Source: Lachancea mirantina
Lineage: Eukaryota; Ascomycota; Saccharomycetes; Saccharomycetales; Saccharomycetaceae
NCBI GenBank assembly: GCA_900074745.1
Contig: LT598466.1
Span: 682,001 to 746,000, forward strand
Reading direction: 5' to 3'
Length of the DNA stretch: 64,000 bases
The position numbers and the translations under genes were made by a program. Numbering within the stretch: the stretch's first letter is position 1; each line of letters opens with the position of its first letter. The notes beneath the pieces were generated by a model. It searched no databases. It had not been told where the DNA came from and saw only the letters and a list, made by a program, of their open reading frames with translations. Shown piece after piece: positions 46,201 to 54,871 of this stretch.

Positions 46201-48714
46201 TCCATCACTGAAACGTCCTCCGATGGTCCAAATTATGTCAAACCCAGAGGCAATATTTCACCAAGCTTCCCCAATGTGCCAGAATATGAACGTCTTCAGA
46301 AACAATTCAATGGTGACCACTTGTCCGGCTTACTTGACTTATCCCATACAGTGGTTGTAACAGGATTCTCGGAGGTAGGACCCTGGGGAAACTCAAGAAC
46401 ACGGTGGGAAATGGAAAGCACAGGAGAATTCTCACTCGAAGCTTGTATTGAACTTGCCTGGATCATGGGATTTATCGAATATAAAAGAACTTCGAAACAA
46501 AGCGGTTGGGCAGATGTTTCAACGGGCGAGTTCATCTCTGACCACTTAATCAAACAAACGTACGAAACGCGAATCTTGGAACATACAGGAATAAGAATAA
46601 TTGATCCATCGTTGTTTGAAGGATACGATCCTTCCAAGAAACAGATGCTACAGGAGATTGTGATGACCAGGGACCTAGGTCCCATAGAAATGAGCTTAGA
46701 ACTTGCTGAACAGTATAAGGCCGAGCACGGCGACCTTGTCGAAATTATCTCACAGGAAAGCGGATCGTATTCGCAATGTATGGTTCGATTCTTGAAAGGA
46801 TGTCCATTCTTCGTTCCCAAAGCCCTTAGATTTGACCGATTTGTTGCAGGACAAATTCCTAGTGGTTGGGACGCCACTCGATATGGAATTCCCCAGGACA
46901 TCATTGATAGCGTTGATACTGTGACACTTTTCGCACTCGTTGCTACCGCAGAAGCTTTAATATCATCTGGGATTACTGACCCATACGAGCTCTACAAGTA
47001 CGTCCACGTCTCAGAGGTTGGCAATTGCTCTGGCTCTGGTATTGGCGGTTTGAGATCACATCATGCCATGCAAAAGATGAGAATGCGCGATTCTCCAGTC
47101 CAAAATGATATTTTGCAAGAAACATTCATTAATACAAGTGCTGCGTGGATCAATATGCTTTTGCTGTCCTCATGTGGGCCAATCAAGACCCCAGTAGGAG
47201 CGTGCGCTACAGCACTCGAATCTCTAGATTCTGCTGTTGAGACAATTTTATCTGGCAAGGCTAAAATTTGTTTAGCAGGTGGGTACGACGATTTCACAGA
47301 AGAAGTCTCATATGAGTTTGGCCAGATGGGAGCCACTTCAAGTGCCCAAACGGAAATCGAAAGCGGTCGTGAGCCGAAAGAAATGTGCAGGCCTGCCACA
47401 TCAACCAGGAACGGATTTATGGAATCCCACGGATCCGGAATCCAAGTGCTCATGGCCGCCGACCTGGCAATTACCATGGGGGCTCCGATTTATGGAATTG
47501 TTGCGATGGCGTCAACGGCATCCGATAAAATCAGCAAGTCATTGCCTGCTCCTGGGAAGGGTATTATGACATGCGCCAGGGAAGTTCCAAAGAAATTCAA
47601 ATTCCCATGCCCAAAGCTCAACGCCAACTTCAGAAGAAAGCAATTGGAAAGAAGATACAAAGAAGTAATGAACTGGGTGGAATTGGAGTTAGCAGCAGGA
47701 TCTGAAATTCAGTTTGTACATGAAATGGCAGAAAAACAGATCAAGGAAGCCAGAAGGTACTGGGGATGCGATTTTTGGCACAATGACGAAAGTATATCAC
47801 CAATAAGAGGAAGTTTGGCTATTTTCGGTTTAACGATAGATGATTTAGGCGCTGCGTCGTTTCATGGGACGTCGACTAAAGCGAACGAGAAGAACGAGTC
47901 CGAGATTTTCAACTCGATGATGGATCATTTAGGCAGATCTGAGGGAAACCCCTTATTGGGAGTATTTCAAAAGCATCTCACGGGCCATCCGAAGGGCGCT
48001 GCAGCGGCTTGGATGCTTAATGGAGCTTTGCAAATGTTGCAAACGGGCATTGTTCCAGGAAACAAAAATGCAGACAACATCGATAAGGTGCTCGAGAAAT
48101 ATCAGCATATTGCGTATCTTTCAGAGAATCTCGAAATGGAATGTGTTAAAGCTGTATCGGTTTCATCTTTTGGTTTTGGTCAGAAGGGCGCAATGGCCAT
48201 TGTGGTAAACCCAAACTACGCTCTGGCAGCGTTATCTGAGGCACAGTATCACGAATACATCGAAAAGCTTCACAGTAGGCAATCTCGGGCCCAAAATCAT
48301 CTTGTCAACGGAATGTATCACAACAAAATTTGTAAACCAAAATCCAGAGCACCTTTCAAGCCAGAAGAAGAAGAATCCGTTTTTCTAGATCCTTTAGTCC
48401 GTGCAGACCAAAATTTGAAGCTGTCGATGTCCGAAACTTCCCATCAGAGAGTTTCTATAAGTCGTTTTGACAATATTTCAGTTGCATACGAAAGCCAATC
48501 AAACGATACAATTGTCCAGGCAATTGTAAAAGCCTGTTTGAAAGCCATTCAACATTTCGAATCGAGTTATGTCGATAAAGACATTAAAGCGATCATTGAC
48601 TCGTCTAATTTAACTGCCGGTTTCCAATTGATCTTGCCAAACTCAAAAAAAGAACTGAGAGTCACTCCCTTCTATAACGATTCCGGTGCCATAGTCATAG
48701 CAGAGTGTAGATGA
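43270..48714 (+). CDS. Divergent fatty-acid synthase alpha-subunit paralogue (Fas2-like) with dead ketoreductase
   Basis: The full-length open frame is 1814 codons (Fas2 has 1887). The order matches fungal Fas2. An N-terminal transferase-associated segment (about 1-90: [24 protein letters not shown]) is followed by an acyl-carrier region with Ser174 in [11 protein letters not shown]. A poorly conserved middle leads to the ketoreductase region (about 695-960), then a well-conserved ketoacyl synthase (about 1010-1660) with Cys1312 in [12 protein letters not shown], His1532 in [13 protein letters not shown] and His1573 in [11 protein letters not shown]. In the ketoreductase the glycine motif is replaced by TQGADDLLV, and the catalytic Tyr and Lys align with Phe855 and Phe859. 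The C-terminal phosphopantetheinyl transferase is shortened; its GVDVE and WSAKEA blocks are missing, though the last 50 residues still align weakly. The usual Ala/Pro-rich linker is absent. S. cerevisiae has no such gene between RHO3 and ARP5. It is a Fas2 relative but surely not a complete Fas2. Confidence 0.9.
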   Translation: [1814 protein letters not shown]

Positions 48715-48899
48715 ATTTAAATACGTTTCATTTGAGAGTTCAGTTTGTCAAATTTCCATTATTCTCGCAGATGTTATAAGAGTTTGTCAGTTTTCATGAA
48801 TATTGAAAAGATTAAGTTTTGACAGGATCGACGACTTTTGACAAACTCCCCAACCAATTGGTTTTGAGAGGGATTTTATGCTGTGGTAAGTTGTCCTTG

Positions 48900-51146
48900 A
48901 TGAGCACTTTAAAAGACACTTCTTTGCCACCTTTACAGGTTCATTACTTGAATGACGGTGAGTTAGAGACGAAAGCTGAACCGTTTGATGATTCTAGCAA
49001 TTACGATGCAAATTTACCAATTGCCATCGATTTTGGATCCAATTCCGTGAGAGCAGGATATGGGAATCGTAATGTGCCATCTCATGTGTTTCCGAACAGA
49101 TTGGCACGGTATAGGGACAGGAAACTGAATCGGAACTTAACTTTTGTAGGGAATGATACAAATTTGGATTTGAGTATAAGAGCCCAGGCTAAAAACCCGT
49201 ATGATGGAGCGTTTATTTCAAACTGGGATTATACGGAAGAGATTATGGAATATACTTTCCATCATTTGGGGGTTCAAGGCGACAATGGGATTTCAAATCC
49301 GATTTTGTTGACGGAAAAGCTTGCGACGTTACAATCGCAGCGTAACAACTGGTATCAAATCTTGTTTGAAGGTTTTGGATGTCCGCAGGTTACCTTTGGA
49401 ATTGACAGCCTTTTCGCCTTTTATGCTAATAATGAGCCGACTTCGTCCGGTCTTGTTATTAGCAGCGGACATGAAGATTCCCATGTAATACCTGTAGTTG
49501 ACGGAAAAGGATGCCTCAGTGAGGCCAAAAGAATTAATTGGGGTGGACATCAATCAGTTGACTACTTGTCAAATCTATTGGCTTTGAAATATCCCTATTT
49601 CCCAACAAAACCCACTTATCATCAATTCGAGTCTCTATATCAAGATTTCTGCTACGTTTCTCAAGACTACGAAGCCGAAATTAAAAACATCTTGACCTTG
49701 GAAGAATTGGAAACGAAAGATGTCGTTGTTGAGGCTCCCTTTACTGAGATTCTGCCGCCCGAGAAATCTGAAGAAGAGCTGCGCTTACAGGCAGAGAAAC
49801 GGAAGGAAACCGGTAAAAGATTACAGGAGCAAGCAAAGCAGAGAAGATTGGAAAAACTGGTTCAAAAGGAGGAGGAGTATGAATATTATTCTCAGTTGAA
49901 AGAACAGTTTAAGGATCAACCTAAAAAAGCCATCTTGTCCACTTTACAAACTGCAGGCTTCGAAGACGAGCAAGACTTTAAAAGATACATCACTGGGCTT
50001 GAAAAGACGCTCAAAAGAGCAAGAGTGCTTGATGTAGAAGAAGAGCAAGAGGAGGATGCAAATACAAAGTTCGATCTGGTTGATATTCCGGATGACCAAC
50101 TTGATGAAGCGCAAATCAGGGAAAAGAGGAAACAGAGACTTTTGAAGGCTAATTTAGAAGCCCGTCAACGTGCCAAAGAGGAAAAGCTCGAAAGAGAGAA
50201 GATTGAGCAAGAAGCGAGAGAGAAAGATGTACAATGGCGTAAAGAAGATTTGTCGGGATGGATTCGAAACAAGAGGGATCGTTTGACTGCTCTTCTGCAA
50301 TCTCGAAGAGAAAAACTGAAGGTGAAGTCAGATATGAAAGATCGTAAGTCGCAAGCCGCCCAGAAAAGGATGAAAAATCTTGCATCTCTAGCCGAAGAGA
50401 GATCTCGACCCAATTCTAAAAGGTCTCGCCAACAAGTCACAGTGGACAATGATCCCAATGATACATTCGGTGCTAACGATGAGGATTGGTTAGTCTACAG
50501 CGATATAAGCCAGAATCCTGAAGTGCTTGATCAAAGAATTGAGGAGGAATACAAGACAATTGTTGAACTTGAACAAATGCTCCTGGAATACGACCCAAAT
50601 TTCACAGAAGAAGATACTCTTGATGCCCAATATGACTGGAGAAACTCGACTCTTCATTTATTTTTGAGAGGACCTCGTGCCCATGACAATGAGGATATTC
50701 ACGAGCAACATCAGATGCACTTGAATGTCGAGCGCATAAGGGTTCCAGAAGTCATTTTCCAACCATCGCTAGGAGGTTTTGACCAAGCAGGCATCTCTTC
50801 AATCTGTGAAGCAATTCTTATGAATAAGTTTGGCTCAACTTCTCGTGAGCTATCTCAACTATGTCAAAATTTTGCCAGCAATATTTTACTAACTGGCGGT
50901 AATACCAAACTTCCTGGTTTAAAAAACAGGATAGTGAGAGAGTTTACCCAGTTTTTGCCGATGCATACTAAGCTAAATGTGAAATTAGCCTCAGATCCAC
51001 TCCTGGACACCTGGAAAGGTATGGCAAAATTGTCACAGAATGAAGAGCAGTACAAGACATCATTCGTGACTAAGAGCGAATATGAAGAATATGGACCGCA
51101 TTATATTAAAGAGCACGGACTGGGCAATGTCACTCATTTTCAGTAA
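48900..51146 (+). CDS. ARP5: Actin-related protein Arp5 of the INO80 remodeller
   Basis: Arp5 with Ies6 couples the INO80 ATPase to nucleosome sliding in the nucleus. The protein is 748 residues from the ATG at 48900 (755 in S. cerevisiae). The frame is open 27 codons upstream, but MSTLKDTSLPPLQ parallels the S. cerevisiae start. The first actin-fold half has PIAIDFGSNSVRAGYGN and NWYQILFEGFGCPQVTFGIDSLFAFY. The large charged insertion (about 300-540, with EKRKETGKRLQEQAKQRRLEKLVQKEEEYEYYS) is typical of Arp5. The conserved NDPNDTFGANDEDWLVY and YDWRNSTLHLFLRGPR motifs come next, then the second actin half ending YGPHYIKEHGLGN. It is convergent with NOP2. Confidence 0.96.
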   Translation: MSTLKDTSLPPLQVHYLNDGELETKAEPFDDSSNYDANLPIAIDFGSNSVRAGYGNRNVPSHVFPNRLARYRDRKLNRNLTFVGNDTNLDLSIRAQAKNPYDGAFISNWDYTEEIMEYTFHHLGVQGDNGISNPILLTEKLATLQSQRNNWYQILFEGFGCPQVTFGIDSLFAFYANNEPTSSGLVISSGHEDSHVIPVVDGKGCLSEAKRINWGGHQSVDYLSNLLALKYPYFPTKPTYHQFESLYQDFCYVSQDYEAEIKNILTLEELETKDVVVEAPFTEILPPEKSEEELRLQAEKRKETGKRLQEQAKQRRLEKLVQKEEEYEYYSQLKEQFKDQPKKAILSTLQTAGFEDEQDFKRYITGLEKTLKRARVLDVEEEQEEDANTKFDLVDIPDDQLDEAQIREKRKQRLLKANLEARQRAKEEKLEREKIEQEAREKDVQWRKEDLSGWIRNKRDRLTALLQSRREKLKVKSDMKDRKSQAAQKRMKNLASLAEERSRPNSKRSRQQVTVDNDPNDTFGANDEDWLVYSDISQNPEVLDQRIEEEYKTIVELEQMLLEYDPNFTEEDTLDAQYDWRNSTLHLFLRGPRAHDNEDIHEQHQMHLNVERIRVPEVIFQPSLGGFDQAGISSICEAILMNKFGSTSRELSQLCQNFASNILLTGGNTKLPGLKNRIVREFTQFLPMHTKLNVKLASDPLLDTWKGMAKLSQNEEQYKTSFVTKSEYEEYGPHYIKEHGLGNVTHFQ

Positions 51147-51277
51147 TGTGAGAAACACCAACCGTGTTTGTTTATAGAATCCAGTAAAGCTGCATTTGTA
51201 TTATCTTACTAAGTGTACAAAATGGCATTCGTTTAACAATGCCAGTAAAAATGATGAGTGTGATGCAAAATTTGCTT

Positions 51278-53137
51278 TTATTTCCCAGCAAGTTTGTTGC
51301 TACCTTTAGGATCGATGCCCCTTTTCAAAAGATTGGTCTTTTTAGACTTTTCAATGTATTTAGCATCTTGCTCGTCGTCAAAGGTGGCAAAATCATCGTG
51401 TATAATACCTTCTTCCACAGCCTCCTGTCTAGCGGCGGCTTCTTTCTCCTTGGCACTGGCCTGGTTATCATCATGTTTAGATGGTCCAAGTTTCTGAAAC
51501 TTGGCCACGAAGAAACCGTCAACGTTGTAAACATGTGGGTAGAATCTTCTTGTGAGCTTGACGCTTGGATGGAATTTCTTACCTCTAAAGCTTACGAACC
51601 CTTCTTTGCCGATGGCAAGGCCACTATCGACAAGCTTTACGTTCGGCCTTTTTCTTAAAGCATAATCCACCACAGCTTCATTTTCCTCAACCGCAACGGA
51701 ACAAGTAGAGTAGACTATAATACCTCCCCTTTTAGAGTTAGAGTCCACTGAATCGATTGCAGATAGAATCAACTGCTTTTGTAGATGTGGAATCTGCATG
51801 AAATCCTTTTCAGTACGCGAAACTTTGACGGATTGATCTTTGGCAATGACACCAGTGCCAGAGCATGGAGCATCTAACAAAATTCTATCGAAACCACCAA
51901 TAACTTTGGGGAAATCACGCGCGTCGTAGTTGCAAACAATGGTATTGGTGCATCCAAGACGATGTATGTTGGCAATTAAGGATTTAGTTCTGGCTTTATT
52001 GGCATCATTGGCAAAAACGCAGCCAGTGTTTTTCATCATTGCGGATATGTATGTTGTTTTTCCACCTGGGGCAGCCGCCATATCCAAGATTCTCTCATTT
52101 TCTTGCGGATCTAGTGCAATAACGGGTAAAAAGGACGATGCAGCTTGCAAGATATAATGACCTGCCAAATATTCCGGCGTAGCACCGATTGGCACCTGAG
52201 AATCGAAAATTTGCAAGCCGACTTTTGTCCAAGAACCAATTGGTTGCAAATTGACACCACGATTAACCAGATGTTGAGCCAGATCTCTTCTTCTGGTCTT
52301 AAGGCTGTTTGTTCTGATGGTAATTGGTCTAGGTGTTTCGTTGGCTTCGAAAAACTCAAGCGCTTCAGTGGGAGAGAACAGATTGAACAATTTCTCGGCC
52401 AGGAAGGGAGTATAGCCAAAGTATTGACAAATATCTTTCAAAAGACGATCGATATATTCGCTTCTGGATCTACCCTCTGCACCTAAAGCTTTGAAATTTT
52501 CCAACACTTTCACAATCTCAATCATTCTGGTTCTCGTGGCAGTAAGATCGGGAGCCTGTTGACTAGTAATTTCTTGTTCTTCCTCGGTAGGTAGAATCTC
52601 TGCACGCGGCTGAGTCTCGGCAATTTCTATCAGCTCCCTTTCGGCCTCTTCGTCCTCAAATGCTTGTTCCTCATCCAATTTCATGGACAATGCTTCCATA
52701 TTCGCAGCATTCAATTCTTCCATGTCAGCTTCGTCGTCCTCATCGGAAAACATAGGCTGTTCCCTATCGACTTCCTCATCTTCATTGTCATACTCTTGTT
52801 CCAAATCAAACTCGTCCAATTCTTCCTCAGCCTCTTCGTCATCGTCAAAAAGAGTCTTTTTGGCCTGCGCAAGGTCAGATTCTTCCTCATCACCACCAAC
52901 TTCCTCCTCGACCTCCTTCTCGACTTCTTCCTCGACTTCCTCTAAATCCTCTACAACATCTGGAGGAGATCTCCTCGGCTTTTTGGAACTCGATTTCTTA
53001 GCACTTCTCTCGTCAACTCTGTCTTCCGATCTTCTCTTCTCACGCTTGCCGTTACCGGTTTTTTTAGTCTTCTTCGCTCTAAATTCATCCAAACTCGGTG
53101 GTGCTCCTTGCTTGTTCTTGACTCTTCTACTTCCCAT
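51278..53137 (-). CDS. NOP2: 25S rRNA cytosine-C5 methyltransferase Nop2
   Basis: Nop2 methylates C2870 of 25S rRNA and is required for 60S assembly in the nucleolus. The protein is 619 residues (618 in S. cerevisiae). A lysine-rich N-terminus and a long acidic region (about 60-190) precede the RsmB-type catalytic domain. SAM motif I is ILDMAAAPGGKTTYISAMM, motif IV is LDAPCSGTGVIAKDQSVK, and motif VI is VYSTCSVAVEENEAVV, which supplies the catalytic cysteine. The tail is basic. The divergent promoter shared with TRM6 has PAC and RRPE boxes. Confidence 0.97.
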   Translation of the reverse strand: MGSRRVKNKQGAPPSLDEFRAKKTKKTGNGKREKRRSEDRVDERSAKKSSSKKPRRSPPDVVEDLEEVEEEVEKEVEEEVGGDEEESDLAQAKKTLFDDDEEAEEELDEFDLEQEYDNEDEEVDREQPMFSDEDDEADMEELNAANMEALSMKLDEEQAFEDEEAERELIEIAETQPRAEILPTEEEQEITSQQAPDLTATRTRMIEIVKVLENFKALGAEGRSRSEYIDRLLKDICQYFGYTPFLAEKLFNLFSPTEALEFFEANETPRPITIRTNSLKTRRRDLAQHLVNRGVNLQPIGSWTKVGLQIFDSQVPIGATPEYLAGHYILQAASSFLPVIALDPQENERILDMAAAPGGKTTYISAMMKNTGCVFANDANKARTKSLIANIHRLGCTNTIVCNYDARDFPKVIGGFDRILLDAPCSGTGVIAKDQSVKVSRTEKDFMQIPHLQKQLILSAIDSVDSNSKRGGIIVYSTCSVAVEENEAVVDYALRKRPNVKLVDSGLAIGKEGFVSFRGKKFHPSVKLTRRFYPHVYNVDGFFVAKFQKLGPSKHDDNQASAKEKEAAARQEAVEEGIIHDDFATFDDEQDAKYIEKSKKTNLLKRGIDPKGSNKLAGK

Positions 53138-53210
53138 CGTTACAGTATGATCTCAAAGAGTCAATGTTCTATTTGAAAGCCTCTATTTCAATTGTCGAAG
53201 TGAGCTCGAT

Positions 53211-53331
53211 GCGATGAGATGAGCTTGTATAAAATTTTTCAAGAATCTTGAAATTTGAAATTCGTCAAAAATATTCAAGATGATCGGAAACTGAAAAACT
53301 AAAATTTGATAAACCTGAAAACGAGCTCATC
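53211..53331. promoter_or_regulatory. PAC/RRPE module in the NOP2-TRM6 divergent promoter
   Basis: GCGATGAG at 53211-53218 overlaps a second GATGAGCT at 53218-53225. AAAATTTTTCA at 53231-53241 is the exact reverse complement of the RRPE consensus TGAAAAATTTT. AGCTCATC at 53324-53331 is a PAC core in the opposite orientation, 59 bp from the TRM6 ATG. The spacer is 252 bp and probably co-regulates both genes. Confidence 0.7.
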
Positions 53332-53389
53332 ACTTTAAGGTTGTGCCATAAAAAGGGCCTGTTTGAGCTTTTTAGAACCATTCCTTGCA

Positions 53390-54808
53390 ATGGCAACTCA
53401 CAAACGGATCAATATAGGTGAACATGTGGTACTGAGACTACCATCTAACAATTTCAAAGTATGTGAACTTAGGGCCGACACAGAGATATCATTAGGCAAA
53501 TTTGGTGCTTTTAGAGTTAATGATATCATTGGATACCCGCTGGGTACTACCTTTCAGATTTGCTATGACAAGTCGTTTGAAGAAGTTGAGCAGAAAGAGA
53601 CCAAAAACAAGGCGAAAACACCAGCAGGAAATGTTCGAATTCTGTCTGATAGACTTTCTGTAAGCGATTCTGATGCGAATGGGGATTCTGAAACCGATTT
53701 GTCGAAGGCCCCTGAAGTGGCTACGTATTTAAGCAGTGAGACGAATAAAAATTTGATTAATGTTGGTAATAAAATTCAAAAGTTAACCATGGAGGAAATT
53801 GAAGAATTAAAAAAACAAAGTGTTTCTGGAGAAGAGATTATCGCTAAAATGATTGAAGCTCACGGTAGCTTCCATCATAAGACCGTACACTCTCAGGAAA
53901 AATACTTGAAACGCAAAAAGCAGAAATTCGCCAAATTTTTTACCGTCGAGAGCCCCACCAGTTCTGCTCTTTTGCAATATTTAATCGACAAAAACGACGT
54001 GGCACGAGCGCTTGATCTTTCGCAGGAAAGTCTCGGGATAATTTTGAGTTTGGCCAATGTGAGGCGAAACGGCACTTATCTCTGTGTTGACGAGACCGGT
54101 GGATTGTTAGTTTACGCTATGTTAGAGCGTATGTTTGGAGGTAATGCCTTGCCAGATCAAGACGGTAAGATTATCCTAGTACATGAAAATGAGCATCCTA
54201 ATATTGATCTGTTAAAGTTTTCGAATTACTCGGAAGAATTCATTAAGGATCATGTTAAGACGATATCATTACTGGACTTTTTTGAGCCTCCCGGTGTGGA
54301 AGAGGTTCAATCTGCGTTCACACCTCTCTCGCACGATGCTTTGAAAGAAATGAAAAGTAACCGGAAGGGCGCCTATTATCGTAGGTTGCGGTGGTATGAA
54401 AATCAATTAGAAATCATCGATTTGGCTACTAAGCTGTCCTACGATGGTTTGGTTGTCGGCTCCACACTCTACCTTCCAGATTTAGTATTACAGTTGAGCA
54501 CGAAGGTTCATGGTTCAAGGCCAATCGTGTGCTACAGCCAATTTAAGGAGACACTGTTAGAACTTTCACATGTTCTATATGGTGACCTTCGGTTTTTGGC
54601 TCCTACGATCTTGGAAACTCGATGCAGACCTTATCAAACGATCCGTGGGAAACTTCACCCCCTCATGACCATGCGCGGGGGTGGTGGATACATCATGTGG
54701 TGTCAGCGCGTAATACCGGTCCAGGAAAATGATATGGCCGCGTTAGAGCGTCCAAAGACCACCGAATCTCTAGAAGACAACGAAGTCAAGAAGCAGAAAG
54801 TGGAGTGA
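53390..54808 (+). CDS. TRM6: tRNA m1A58 methyltransferase non-catalytic subunit Trm6/Gcd10
   Basis: Trm6 binds tRNA in the Trm6-Trm61 complex that makes m1A58, needed for initiator tRNA stability. The protein is 472 residues from the ATG at 53390 (478 in S. cerevisiae). The frame extends upstream only to a TTG. MATHKRINIGEHVVLRLPSNNFKV, FGAFRVNDIIGYPLGTTF, QEKYLKRKKQKFAKFFTVE, CVDETGGLLVYAMLERMFGGNALP and RPYQTIRGKLHPLMTMRGGGGY all match the family. It is divergent from NOP2 and convergent with MTQ1, as in S. cerevisiae YNL061-YNL063. Confidence 0.96.
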   Translation: MATHKRINIGEHVVLRLPSNNFKVCELRADTEISLGKFGAFRVNDIIGYPLGTTFQICYDKSFEEVEQKETKNKAKTPAGNVRILSDRLSVSDSDANGDSETDLSKAPEVATYLSSETNKNLINVGNKIQKLTMEEIEELKKQSVSGEEIIAKMIEAHGSFHHKTVHSQEKYLKRKKQKFAKFFTVESPTSSALLQYLIDKNDVARALDLSQESLGIILSLANVRRNGTYLCVDETGGLLVYAMLERMFGGNALPDQDGKIILVHENEHPNIDLLKFSNYSEEFIKDHVKTISLLDFFEPPGVEEVQSAFTPLSHDALKEMKSNRKGAYYRRLRWYENQLEIIDLATKLSYDGLVVGSTLYLPDLVLQLSTKVHGSRPIVCYSQFKETLLELSHVLYGDLRFLAPTILETRCRPYQTIRGKLHPLMTMRGGGGYIMWCQRVIPVQENDMAALERPKTTESLEDNEVKKQKVE

Positions 54809-54871
54809 GCAATTAACGGTGTATTTACAGATTGAACAGAGATATGTACGATATAATAGTCGGTAGAAACA

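Noticed and set aside
43270-48714. Calling the gene simply FAS2
   Set aside because: Loss of ketoreductase residues and of the phosphopantetheinyl-transferase core makes it unfit as the sole alpha subunit; a normal FAS2 should exist elsewhere.
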